A stretch of 64,000 nucleotides of DNA, from contig NZ_CABFKH010000006.1 in assembly GCF_901764975.1 (NCBI RefSeq), positions 1 to 64,000 on the forward strand, written 5' to 3'. Made by a program: the position numbers and the translations under genes. Shown here piece after piece: positions 1 through 6,777 of the stretch. The stretch comes from Actinobacillus indolicus. GTDB lineage: Bacteria; Pseudomonadota; Gammaproteobacteria; Enterobacterales; Pasteurellaceae. Positions within the stretch are counted from its first letter, which is position 1; each line of letters begins with the position of its first letter. The notes below the pieces were generated by a model. The model saw only the letters and a program-made list of their open reading frames with translations. It made no database searches and was not told the DNA's origin.

Positions 1-60
1 AATGTAAACGATGTCTTTGGGTTAGAGTGTAAACGATGTTATCAGGTTGTACCAGTGTAC
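1..60. mobile_element. Possible terminus of an insertion sequence (partial)
   Basis: The 12-mer TGTAAACGATGT occurs twice in direct orientation (3..14 and 28..39) with a 25-base period. Short tandem terminal repeats of this spacing are typical of the ends of IS21-like and IS481-like elements. No transposase sequence is in the window, so the element, if real, lies to the left. The location is notable because ferredoxin (fdx) would be expected immediately after hscA here. This is inference from repeat layout only. Confidence 0.3.
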
Positions 61-61
61 C

Positions 62-86
62 CCCTCTCCCGTAAACGGGAGAGAGT
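62..86. repeat. Palindromic intergenic element, CTCTCCCGTAAACGGGAGAG type
   Basis: A near-perfect inverted repeat (CTCTCCCGT / ACGGGAGAG) lies 7 bases beyond the hscA stop codon. It can form a strong GC-rich hairpin on either strand and may end isc-operon transcription, although no clear T-run follows on the minus strand. Related palindromes occur at 1978..2003, 2098..2122 and 4302..4363. Confidence 0.6.
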
Positions 87-92
87 AAAAAA

Positions 93-1952
93 TTATGACC
101 CCATCACCTCATCTACCGCCTTACCTGCTAAGGCTTTTTGAATGGATAAATTCATTCGTCTAGCGGCAAATTCTTGGGTGGCAATATCAAGATCTTTAAT
201 ACCTTGCTGGATAGCTTGGCGATCTGTTCCCTGTTTTGCGGAAATCAATTTCTGTAATTCCGCTTCAATCCCTTTAAATTCATCAACCGAAAGTAGCTCT
301 GCTCCGTCTTCTTGCAACGCAATAATCACGCTATCAATCACACGATCTGCTTCCACACGCTGTTCCGCCAACTGACGAGCTTCCATATCTTGTTTTGCAT
401 TCGTCATTGAAGATTTAATCATCTCAGTGACTTCTTGGTCTGTTAAACCATAAGACGGTTTAATTTGGATTGACGCTTGCACTTTGGTTGATTTTTCCAT
501 TGCGGTGACACTCAACAATCCGTCCGCATCGACTTGATAAGTCACGCGAATGTGTGCCGCACCAGCGACCATTGGTGGAATACCACGCAAGGTAAAACGT
601 CCAAGTGAACGACAATCATCAACTAACTCACGTTCACCTTGTACAACGTGAATCGTCATCGCTGTCTGCCCATCTTTAAATGTGGTGAACTCTTGTGCTT
701 TTGCCACAGGAATAGTGGTATTGCGAGGAATGATTTTTTCCACCAATCCACCCATCGTTTCGATCCCTAGCGAAAGTGGCACCACATCTAACAACAACAT
801 TTCTGCATCAGGCTTATTGCCGACTAAAATATCTGCTTGAATAGCTGCACCCAACGCCACCACTTTATCGGGGTCAATAGAGGTTAATGGTGTTTTACCG
901 AAAAATTCGCCCACCTGTTCACGCACAAAAGGCACTCTCGTTGAGCCACCAACCATCACAACTTCACGCACTTCTTGAGCTTCTACTCCTGCATCTTTCA
1001 AAGCTCGGCGACAAGTCATTAACGAGCGTTTTACAAGCGGTTGGATTAGCTCATTAAATTGCAAACGGCTGATTTCACCCTGCCAATTTGCAAATTTTGC
1101 AGTAAAACTGTCCGCTTGTGATAAGCCAATTTTCACTTGAGTGGCAAGAGTAAGTAGTTCACGTTGCTGACTTGCTGTATTTGGCTGAATACCTGCTTGT
1201 TCCGCAATCCAATTCGCTAACAGATGATCGAAATCATCGCCACCTAATGCAGTATCACCACCTGTTGCCAATACTTCAAATACACCACGGCTCAAGCGTA
1301 AAATCGAAATATCAAAAGTACCGCCACCTAAGTCATATACAGCAATCACGCCTTCTTGACCGCTATCCAAGCCATAAGCAATAGCTGCAGCCGTTGGCTC
1401 ATTTAATAAACGCAACACATTGAGCCCTGCCAAACGAGCGGCATCTTTGGTGCTTTGACGTTGTGCATCATCAAAATAGGCAGGCACAGTAATCACCACG
1501 CCAGCCAATTCACCCGCCAAGCGTTTTTCTGCAAATTGATTTAAGTGACTTAAAATATCGGCAGACACTTCAATCGGACTTTTATTGCCTTGTGGCGTTT
1601 GAATTAACGGCAAGCCGTTATCCGTCGCGACAAATTGATAAGGTAAATTCGGATAACGTTGCTCCACATCTGCTAAAGAACGGCCAATTAAACGCTTCAC
1701 GGAAATCACAGTGTGTTGCGGATCCGCTGACGCTTGTTCAAAGGCTTCCACTCCAACAACTTTATTCTCAGCCGCATAATGTACCACTGACGGCACCAAC
1801 GCACGCTCTTTCTCATCAAGTAATACCTGAGCCTGTCCGCTACGCACCGTTGCCACTAAAGAATTTGTCGTCCCAAGGTCAATCCCCACCGCCAAACGAT
1901 GTTGATGCGGTGCTGCTGTTTGCCCTGGTTCTGCGATTTGAAGTAATGCCAT
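93..1952 (-). CDS. hscA: Fe-S assembly Hsp70-type chaperone HscA
   Basis: HscA is the cytoplasmic Hsp70 homologue dedicated to iron-sulfur cluster transfer. It binds the LPPVK motif of the scaffold IscU and, with co-chaperone HscB, drives cluster release by ATP hydrolysis. The 619-residue product starts [10 protein letters not shown], has the Hsp70 signatures [10 protein letters not shown] (about residues 23-32) and YDLGGGTFD, and ends with the substrate-binding and lid region; E. coli HscA is 616 residues. The frame stays open further upstream through a palindromic intergenic element, but the ATG at 1952 is preceded by an AGAGAG ribosome-binding site and matches the family N-terminus. It is the last isc gene visible; fdx, which usually follows at once, is not within the 92 remaining bases. 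Confidence 0.97.
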   Translation of the reverse strand: MALLQIAEPGQTAAPHQHRLAVGIDLGTTNSLVATVRSGQAQVLLDEKERALVPSVVHYAAENKVVGVEAFEQASADPQHTVISVKRLIGRSLADVEQRYPNLPYQFVATDNGLPLIQTPQGNKSPIEVSADILSHLNQFAEKRLAGELAGVVITVPAYFDDAQRQSTKDAARLAGLNVLRLLNEPTAAAIAYGLDSGQEGVIAVYDLGGGTFDISILRLSRGVFEVLATGGDTALGGDDFDHLLANWIAEQAGIQPNTASQQRELLTLATQVKIGLSQADSFTAKFANWQGEISRLQFNELIQPLVKRSLMTCRRALKDAGVEAQEVREVVMVGGSTRVPFVREQVGEFFGKTPLTSIDPDKVVALGAAIQADILVGNKPDAEMLLLDVVPLSLGIETMGGLVEKIIPRNTTIPVAKAQEFTTFKDGQTAMTIHVVQGERELVDDCRSLGRFTLRGIPPMVAGAAHIRVTYQVDADGLLSVTAMEKSTKVQASIQIKPSYGLTDQEVTEMIKSSMTNAKQDMEARQLAEQRVEADRVIDSVIIALQEDGAELLSVDEFKGIEAELQKLISAKQGTDRQAIQQGIKDLDIATQEFAARRMNLSIQKALAGKAVDEVMGS

Positions 1953-1977
1953 TTTATTATCTCTCTGTAACTTATTC

Positions 1978-2003
1978 CCCTCCCCGTTTACGGGAGGGCT
2001 AGG
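1978..2003. repeat. Palindromic intergenic element (CCCCGTTTACGGGAGGG)
   Basis: This GC-rich inverted repeat lies just upstream of hscA and is followed by the G-rich stretch AGGGAGGGGG. It shares the CCCGTTTACGGG core with the element after hscA. It could attenuate or stabilise the polycistronic isc transcript between DUF2625 and hscA. Confidence 0.55.
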
Positions 2004-2030
2004 GAGGGGGGATTGCCCGTTAGGGCAACT

Positions 2031-2040
2031 ACAAGCGGTT
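2031..2040 (+). repeat. DNA uptake signal sequence (USS), single
   Basis: ACAAGCGGTT carries the 9-base Apl-type USS core. It is followed by the usual T/A-rich tail ending in TTTTGCAAA. It sits in the DUF2625-hscA intergenic region. Confidence 0.7.
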
Positions 2041-2097
2041 TGATTTTGAAAAAATTTTGCAAACTTCGTTTGCAATCCCCCCATCCGCCTTAGGCAC

Positions 2098-2122
2098 CTT
2101 CCCCATAAACGGGGGAAGGGAT
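2098..2122. repeat. Palindromic intergenic element (CCTTCCCC / GGGGGAAGG)
   Basis: The inverted repeat CCTTCCCC-ATAAAC-GGGGGAAGG lies directly after the DUF2625 stop codon (minus-strand sense). It is a third member of the group found around hscA and could act as a transcription-attenuating hairpin. Confidence 0.5.
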
Positions 2123-2126
2123 TATG

Positions 2127-2762
2127 TTAATTCACCGCATACCCCATATCATCAGGCGTAAATGTCGCTTGATAATGGCGTTCAATCGGTTGTTTTTGTT
2201 TTGTGTCTAAATTTATCACTTGATTGCCGTTTAAATCTGCAATCTCAGCTTGCCAATTTTCGCTACGCAAGCCGTAGTAAAAGCTAGCAATATCGGCAGT
2301 CAATGCCCAACCGATAAATTGTGAATAGTTTAGCCCAATGCTTTCCCACTTCTGCTTTTTCGGGTGGAAATAATGGACTAAGCCGACTTTTTCGCCTAAT
2401 CCACCACCGTTCACCGCAAAATAACCGCCAATGGCATCATCGGCAATTAATAAATGAAACGGTCTTTCGCCTGATTGTTCAAAGGTTTTACCAAAATTCC
2501 ACTCAAACAAACCACGTGGCAGTTTTTCATTACCCGAACCTAAAATGCGTAACCAGCCGTAATCGATTAAAATACCGCCCGTTTCATAAATCACCGCACC
2601 CAGTGGCGTACTTGTCGGCAATTGCATCCCCACCAATTCTGCCCCTGCATTTTCCACATCTCTCGGCAGAATTTCATAATGGTTGTTCGCTTGCTTGAAC
2701 CAATCTTGCATTATTGTCCAAGCGGATTTTTGTTTATCGTTCAGTTCTTCGAGGGTTTTCAT
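2127..2762 (-). CDS. DUF2625 family protein embedded in the isc operon
   Basis: This is a 211-residue soluble protein with no signal peptide or membrane segment. The run ETGGILIDYGWLRILGSG followed by LPRGLFEWN, and the Gly-rich AVNGGGLG, are what I recognise as DUF2625. The function is unknown. It is co-directional with the isc genes, lying between hscB (134 bases upstream) and hscA (174 bases downstream), and both gaps hold palindromic elements. The ribosome-binding site ahead of the ATG is weak. The position suggests co-transcription with Fe-S assembly genes, but no cysteine motif points to a cluster ligand, so a role in Fe-S biogenesis is only inference. Confidence 0.85.
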   Translation of the reverse strand: MKTLEELNDKQKSAWTIMQDWFKQANNHYEILPRDVENAGAELVGMQLPTSTPLGAVIYETGGILIDYGWLRILGSGNEKLPRGLFEWNFGKTFEQSGERPFHLLIADDAIGGYFAVNGGGLGEKVGLVHYFHPKKQKWESIGLNYSQFIGWALTADIASFYYGLRSENWQAEIADLNGNQVINLDTKQKQPIERHYQATFTPDDMGYAVN

Positions 2763-2779
2763 ATAACTTATTTGTCTAT

Positions 2780-2848
2780 GTAGGGGCGGGGTTTATCCCT
2801 GCCCGAAAACATTAAATATATTAGTGGCAGGGGATCCCCCAGCCCTAC
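2780..2848. repeat. MITE-like double-hairpin intergenic element
   Basis: Two imperfect hairpins (2780..2803 and 2826..2848) are also mutual inverted repeats: the outer ends are GTAGGGGC... and ...AGCCCTAC, around an AT-rich centre of 22 bases. The element separates hscB from the DUF2625 gene. A similarly built element lies at 36980..37044 and half-elements at 25082..25109 and 49808..49825, which suggests a dispersed small repeat family. Confidence 0.6.
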
Positions 2849-2895
2849 GGATTTTTAGAACTATTAAAGTTGAACTATTTCCATTTTGGAAATGG

Positions 2896-3417
2896 TTAAA
2901 ACTCAAACAACTTCTCTTCTACTCGTTCAATTTCTACCAATAATTTTTTAATAAAACGAAGTTTGTCGTTAATCGCTAGTGCGTCTGCCCATTGTTGAGC
3001 ATTGAGTGCTTGTTCGAGTTGTTGCAAAATCGCTTTTTGTTGTTGCTCAATCTCTTGAGTGAAAGCGGTCAGTTCTGCTTCGTTTTTTGCAGTTTCAATG
3101 CTTTCTAAGGTTTCACGCCATTCCATTTGTTGCATTAAAAACGCCATATCTCGGTTACTTTTTTGCTCAATATCTTGCTGTTCACCCGTATGAATGGCGA
3201 TGATCGCTTCGGCACGCAAAATCGGATCTTTGAGAATATGTAACGCATCATTAATTTCCGCCGATTTCTGCATTGCTAAACGTTGTTCTGTCGCAGAACT
3301 TGCCGCAAAATTATCGGGGTGAAGCGATTTTTGTAAGGCTAAATAACGCTCAGACAGTTGAGCATTATCTACTTGGAATTGCACAGGCAGATCAAAAAGC
3401 GTAAATGGGTTTGACAT
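2896..3417 (-). CDS. hscB: Fe-S assembly J-domain co-chaperone HscB
   Basis: HscB delivers IscU to HscA and stimulates the HscA ATPase. The 173-residue protein has an N-terminal J-domain with the HPD tripeptide at residues 33-35 and a C-terminal helical domain rich in Gln/Glu that would form the IscU-binding three-helix bundle. Length matches E. coli HscB (171). It lies 9 bases downstream of iscA on the same strand, so the two are co-transcribed. Confidence 0.96.
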   Translation of the reverse strand: MSNPFTLFDLPVQFQVDNAQLSERYLALQKSLHPDNFAASSATEQRLAMQKSAEINDALHILKDPILRAEAIIAIHTGEQQDIEQKSNRDMAFLMQQMEWRETLESIETAKNEAELTAFTQEIEQQQKAILQQLEQALNAQQWADALAINDKLRFIKKLLVEIERVEEKLFEF

Positions 3418-3426
3418 CAGAACCTC

Positions 3427-3750
3427 TTAGACGTTAAAACTTTCACCACAACCACATTCATTTTTCACATTTGGGTTGTTGTACTTAAATCCTTCGTTTA
3501 ATCCTTCTTTGACAAAGTCTAATTCTGTGCCACTTAGGTAAACTAGGCTTTTTTCATCAACGATAATTTTAACACCGTGTTGTTCAAAAACGTGATCATC
3601 TTCGTTTAATACATCAACAAATTCAAGGACATAAGCTAACCCTGAACAGCCCGATGTTTTGACACCAAGCCTTAAACCGATGCCTTTGCCACGGTTTTCA
3701 AGGAAGGTACGAACACGATCTGCTGCGGTTTCTGTTAGGGTGATACTCAT
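3427..3750 (-). CDS. iscA: A-type Fe-S cluster carrier IscA
   Basis: IscA carries or donates iron and Fe-S clusters during cluster maturation in the cytoplasm. The 107-residue protein has the three family ligands Cys35 (SGCSG), Cys99 and Cys101 (ECGCGESF), at the same positions as in E. coli IscA. The ATG is preceded by the strong ribosome-binding site AAGGAG. It sits between iscU (142-base gap with inverted repeats) and hscB (9-base gap). Confidence 0.97.
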   Translation of the reverse strand: MSITLTETAADRVRTFLENRGKGIGLRLGVKTSGCSGLAYVLEFVDVLNEDDHVFEQHGVKIIVDEKSLVYLSGTELDFVKEGLNEGFKYNNPNVKNECGCGESFNV

Positions 3751-3773
3751 TTTTTCTCCTTGTAAATATAGCT

Positions 3774-3823
3774 AATTTTAAAAAGATTTCATTCATCTGA
3801 TACGATAAAACCTTTTTAAAATT
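3774..3823. repeat. Long inverted repeat in iscU-iscA intergenic region
   Basis: AATTTTAAAAAG (3774..3785) and CTTTTTAAAATT (3812..3823) are perfect 12-base inverted copies with a 26-base loop. The hairpin is AT-only apart from one G-C pair. It could mark an RNA-processing or stability element that uncouples iscRSU from the downstream genes; this is inference. Confidence 0.45.
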
Positions 3824-3839
3824 AACAATAAACGAAAAT

Positions 3840-3890
3840 GCAAGCGGTCAGATTTTGCAAATTTTTTGCAAAAACCAACCGCTTGTTAGA
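3840..3890. repeat. Inverted pair of DNA uptake signals
   Basis: GCAAGCGGTC and, on the other strand, ACAAGCGGTT face each other around a centre that is itself dyad-like (TTTTGCAAATTTTTTGCAAAA). The pair directly follows the iscU stop codon in minus-strand sense. Paired USSs in Pasteurellaceae often serve as hairpin terminators or attenuators. Confidence 0.6.
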
Positions 3891-3892
3891 GA

Positions 3893-4276
3893 TTACTTAC
3901 CGTTTTTCTCTTTGTAATCTGCAATCGCTGCTTTGATTGCATCTTCTGCAAGAATTGAGCAGTGTACTTTTACTGGTGGTAATTCAAGCTCTTCTGCGAT
4001 GTCGCTGTTTTTGATTGCTTGAGCTTCATCTAATGATTTGCCTTTTACCCATTCAGTAATTAATGAGCTTGATGCAATCGCTGAACCGCAACCGTAAGTT
4101 TTGAAACGCGCATCTTCAATGATACCTTGTTCGTTTACTTTGATTTGAAGTTGCATTACGTCACCACACGCTGGTGCACCCACCATACCTGTACCGATGT
4201 CTGCTGCTTTTTTGTCGAATGAACCTACGTTGCGTGGGTTTTCATAGTGATCAATCACTTTATCGCTGTATGCCAT
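3893..4276 (-). CDS. iscU: Fe-S cluster assembly scaffold IscU
   Basis: IscU is the scaffold on which IscS-derived sulfur and iron are assembled into [2Fe-2S] clusters. The 127-residue protein keeps all the key residues at E. coli positions: Cys37, Cys63, Cys106, and the HscA-recognition motif LPPVK at 99-103. The frame is open for 33 more codons upstream through a palindromic element, but the ATG at 4276 has an AAGAGG ribosome-binding site and gives the canonical MAYSDKVIDHYENPRNVG start. It is transcribed with iscS, from which a 144-base gap with a GC-rich palindrome separates it. Confidence 0.97.
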   Translation of the reverse strand: MAYSDKVIDHYENPRNVGSFDKKAADIGTGMVGAPACGDVMQLQIKVNEQGIIEDARFKTYGCGSAIASSSLITEWVKGKSLDEAQAIKNSDIAEELELPPVKVHCSILAEDAIKAAIADYKEKNGK

Positions 4277-4301
4277 TTTTAATTCCTCTTTTCTTGATGT
4301 T

Positions 4302-4363
4302 ACCCTCTCCCTCCGAAAATCCGTTGGATTTTCTCCACCCTCTCCCGCTTGCGGGAGAGGGAA
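4302..4363. repeat. Composite palindromic intergenic element
   Basis: Two hairpins lie in tandem: CCGAAAATCC-GTT-GGATTTTC, then CCCTCTCCCGC-TT-GCGGGAGAGGG. Flanking CCCTCTCCC repeats appear on both. The element lies in the iscS-iscU intercistronic region and could modulate relative iscU expression. It belongs to the same CTCTCCCG family seen around hscA. Confidence 0.55.
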
Positions 4364-4420
4364 AGATTTTTGCAAAGTAACGTCTTTGCAAAAATCAGGG
4401 ATAGGGTGCTGTTATTGTTA

Positions 4421-5641
4421 TTAGTGATGCGACCACTCAATTGAGTTTAAGTCGATACCTTCTTTGAACATATCCCAAAGTGGTGAAAGTTCGCGTAATT
4501 TAGTGACTGCTTTTTTCACGATTTCGATCGTGTAATCGATCTCTTCTTCCGTTGTCCAACGACCGATTGAGAAACGGATTGAGCTATGTGCTAATTCATC
4601 GTTTAAGCCTAATGCACGAAGTACATAAGATGGCTCTAAACTTGCAGAAGTACACGCAGAACCTGAAGATACCGCAATGTCTTTTAATGACATCATCATT
4701 GACTCACCTTCAACAAAGTTAAAGCTGATGTTCAAGTTGCTGTCTACACGTTTACCTGCTTCCATTGTACCGTTCACATACACTTCTTCCATATCTTTGA
4801 AACCGTTGTATAAACGGTCACGAAGTGCTTTGATGCGTGGCATTTCAGTTGCCATTTCTTCTTTTGCGATACGATATGCTTCACCCATACCGACGATTTG
4901 GTGAACAGGTAATGTACCTGAACGCATACCACGCTCGTGGCCACCACCGTGAATGATCGCTTCTAAACGCACACGTGGTTTACGGCAAACATATAAGCCG
5001 CCGATACCTTTTGGTCCGTATAATTTGTGGCTTGAGAAAGACATTAAATCTACGTTTAATGCTTGAACATCTACAGGGATTTTGCCCACTGATTGCGTTG
5101 CATCCACGTGGAAAATGATTTTTTTCGCACGGCAGATTTTACCGATCTCTTCGATTGGCTGAATAACACCGATTTCATTGTTCACGTGCATTACGGAGAC
5201 TAAAATTGTATCCGGACGAATTGCAGCTTCAAATTTTGCAAGATCAATTAAACCTGTTGTTTCAGGCTCTAAATAGGTCACTTCAAAACCTTCACGTTCT
5301 AATTGACGGCAAGTATCTAATACTGCTTTATGTTCCGTTTTAACGGTAATGATGTGTTTACCTTTGGTTTGATAGAAGTGCGCTGCACCTTTAATTGCAA
5401 GGTTGTCAGACTCAGTTGCACCTGAAGTAAATACGATTTCACGTGCGTCAGCACCGATTAAATCTGCGATTTGGTTACGAGCGATATCTACCGCTTCTTC
5501 CGCTTCCCAACCAAATTTGTGAGAACGAGATGCAGGGTTTCCGAATACACCATCTTTTGTCATGTATTCCATCATTTTTTTTGCAACACGCTCATCGACT
5601 GGCGTTGTTGCTGCATAGTCCAAATAAATTGGTAATTTCAT
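4421..5641 (-). CDS. iscS: Cysteine desulfurase IscS
   Basis: IscS is a class V PLP-dependent enzyme that converts L-cysteine to alanine and passes the persulfide sulfur to IscU, and to tRNA-thiolation and cofactor pathways. The 406-residue protein contains the PLP-binding Lys206 ([12 protein letters not shown]) and the catalytic loop Cys330 ([14 protein letters not shown]), equivalent to E. coli Cys328. E. coli IscS has 404 residues. The ATG is preceded by AGGAG. It lies 38 bases downstream of iscR and is expected to be repressed by holo-IscR. Confidence 0.98.
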   Translation of the reverse strand: MKLPIYLDYAATTPVDERVAKKMMEYMTKDGVFGNPASRSHKFGWEAEEAVDIARNQIADLIGADAREIVFTSGATESDNLAIKGAAHFYQTKGKHIITVKTEHKAVLDTCRQLEREGFEVTYLEPETTGLIDLAKFEAAIRPDTILVSVMHVNNEIGVIQPIEEIGKICRAKKIIFHVDATQSVGKIPVDVQALNVDLMSFSSHKLYGPKGIGGLYVCRKPRVRLEAIIHGGGHERGMRSGTLPVHQIVGMGEAYRIAKEEMATEMPRIKALRDRLYNGFKDMEEVYVNGTMEAGKRVDSNLNISFNFVEGESMMMSLKDIAVSSGSACTSASLEPSYVLRALGLNDELAHSSIRFSIGRWTTEEEIDYTIEIVKKAVTKLRELSPLWDMFKEGIDLNSIEWSHH

Positions 5642-5679
5642 TGTTACTCCTAACAGTATAAAGAGAGTTTATAATCAGG

Positions 5680-6126
5680 TTAATGGTGATGATCGTGGCA
5701 GTGAGAAGTCTCACAATCGTGATCGCTATTTTCTTCAACTAATTCGGCTAAAGTAATCGTATGTAAATACTGCTCGATTTGATCTTCTAAACGTTCCCAC
5801 AACGAATGGGTTAAACAACGGCTATTATTACTACAATTCCCACTTCCCTTACACTTAGAGACATCCACACTTTCATTAACAGCTGCAATAATCATACCCA
5901 CGTTAATTTCTTCTGCCGATTTACCCAGTTGATAACCACCACCTGGGCCACGAACACTATGAACAATCCCTTCACGACGAAGTTGAGCAAAAAGCTGTTC
6001 TAAATAAGAAAGAGAAATCGCTTGGCGATCTGAAATATCAGCCAAACTTACTGGCATATCTTTGCCATGTAACGCAATATCAAGAATTGCAGTTACTGCA
6101 TAACGTCCTCGTGAAGTTAATTTCAT
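5680..6126 (-). CDS. iscR: Rrf2-family Fe-S regulator IscR
   Basis: IscR is a [2Fe-2S]-sensing transcription factor that represses the isc operon when clusters are plentiful. The 148-residue protein has an N-terminal winged helix ([18 protein letters not shown]) and the cluster ligands Cys92, Cys98, Cys104 and His107, all at E. coli positions. The C-terminus is unusually rich in His and Cys ([13 protein letters not shown]), which could bind metal. It is the first gene of the operon, with a type-1 IscR operator overlapping its promoter. Confidence 0.97.
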   Translation of the reverse strand: MKLTSRGRYAVTAILDIALHGKDMPVSLADISDRQAISLSYLEQLFAQLRREGIVHSVRGPGGGYQLGKSAEEINVGMIIAAVNESVDVSKCKGSGNCSNNSRCLTHSLWERLEDQIEQYLHTITLAELVEENSDHDCETSHCHDHHH

Positions 6127-6171
6127 TCTTTAGCCTTATTAAGAATTAATAACATATTATTAATGTTGAGA

Positions 6172-6199
6172 ATTTTATATACCCTACTCTTTTAGTCAA
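6172..6199 (-). promoter_or_regulatory. iscR promoter
   Basis: Reading the minus strand, TTGACT (6194..6199) and TAAAAT (6172..6177) are spaced by 16 bases. The -35 hexamer lies inside the IscR operator. This gives a leader of roughly 40 bases before iscR. Confidence 0.65.
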
Positions 6200-6203
6200 G
6201 TTT
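6179..6203 (-). promoter_or_regulatory. IscR type-1 operator
   Basis: On the minus strand this 25-base stretch matches the E. coli type-1 IscR consensus ATASYYGACT-RWWWY-AGTCRRSTAT at 22 of 25 positions by my alignment, including GACT and AGT half-sites and the terminal TAT. It overlaps the iscR -35 box, as expected for cluster-dependent autorepression. Confidence 0.7.
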
Positions 6204-6248
6204 TAAATAGGGTTATTTTGAAAGGTTTCGCATATAGATTGAATAGTT

Positions 6249-6274
6249 TTAATTGCCAAAAACTATTCAAACTA
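6249..6274. terminator. Hairpin downstream of yfcZ
   Basis: The arms ATAGTTTT and AAAACTAT, extended outward by TTGA and TCAA, form a 12-base perfect inverted repeat in the yfcZ-iscR gap. It follows the yfcZ stop codon by a few bases in minus-strand sense. The downstream tract is AT-rich but not a clean T-run, so termination strength is uncertain. Confidence 0.5.
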
Positions 6275-6278
6275 CCTC

Positions 6279-6560
6279 TTAACGTATCGATAGCTGAAAA
6301 ATCATCGTTTCTACTTGATAACTAAATGTAAATTTAGCGTCTAGTTGGAAACCATTTTCTGTTGCTTTAATCTCACTTGTAATTTGACAAGGTTCTGATT
6401 CTGCGGCTCTTGCTTTACTAATAAAGTAATCTAAAGCATCTTTTGCTTCAGCTTCAGTCGAATAAATCTGTGAAATTTCAGCGATACAATCACTATTATC
6501 AATAATACTTCCCACATCAACACAACAGCAAGCCGCTGTTTCATTTGCTTTATCTACCAT
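6279..6560 (-). CDS. yfcZ: YfcZ/YiiS family protein (DUF406)
   Basis: This 93-residue cytoplasmic protein of unknown function closely resembles E. coli YfcZ. Shared features are the Cys triplet CCCVDVG, the run IDNSDC, the segment KARAAESEPCQI, and the terminal TMIFQLSIR. In E. coli yfcZ is also the divergent neighbour of fadL, and here fadL starts 218 bases away on the other strand, so the pairing is conserved. No function should be inferred beyond this linkage. Confidence 0.9.
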   Translation of the reverse strand: MVDKANETAACCCVDVGSIIDNSDCIAEISQIYSTEAEAKDALDYFISKARAAESEPCQITSEIKATENGFQLDAKFTFSYQVETMIFQLSIR

Positions 6561-6597
6561 TTTAACCTCGATATTTTTGAAAAATTAAAACGGTAAT

Positions 6598-6626
6598 ATT
6601 GTACTCCCCTTATGCAGTAAGTTCAA
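6598..6626 (-). promoter_or_regulatory. yfcZ promoter
   Basis: On the minus strand TTGAAC (6621..6626) and TACAAT (6598..6603) are separated by exactly 17 bases. The predicted start is about 30 bases upstream of the yfcZ ATG. Confidence 0.55.
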
Positions 6627-6661
6627 TTTATTGATAATCAAAGGCAAAAAAGTTCCCTTAC

Positions 6662-6678
6662 AACTGGTCGGAACTGTT
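6662..6678 (+). promoter_or_regulatory. FadR-like operator
   Basis: AACTGGTCGGAACTGTT agrees with the E. coli FadR consensus AGCTGGTCCGAYNTGTT at about 14 of 17 positions, including the core CTGGTC and TGTT. It lies between divergent yfcZ and fadL, which matches known FadR control of fadL. Confidence 0.65.
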
Positions 6679-6698
6679 AGATAAAAAATGAAATTTCA

Positions 6699-6727
6699 TT
6701 GATTGAAGGCTACTAGCTCCGTAGAAT
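6699..6727 (+). promoter_or_regulatory. fadL promoter
   Basis: TTGATT (6699..6704) and TAGAAT (6722..6727) are spaced by 17 bases. The FadR-like site would be centred near -64 relative to the predicted start, upstream of this promoter instead of over it. Confidence 0.55.
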
Positions 6728-6777
6728 CCACCTGATTTTGTTTTAACTATAACAATCACAAATAAAAGGATTACCAA

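Noticed and set aside
1592-2002. 136-codon open frame on the plus strand
   Set aside because: It lies entirely opposite hscA and its upstream palindrome; composition (many His, Pro, Leu) is that of an antisense shadow, and it has no family resemblance.
2321-2698. 125-codon plus-strand frame
   Set aside because: It is antisense to the DUF2625 gene and shows no domain pattern; judged a shadow.
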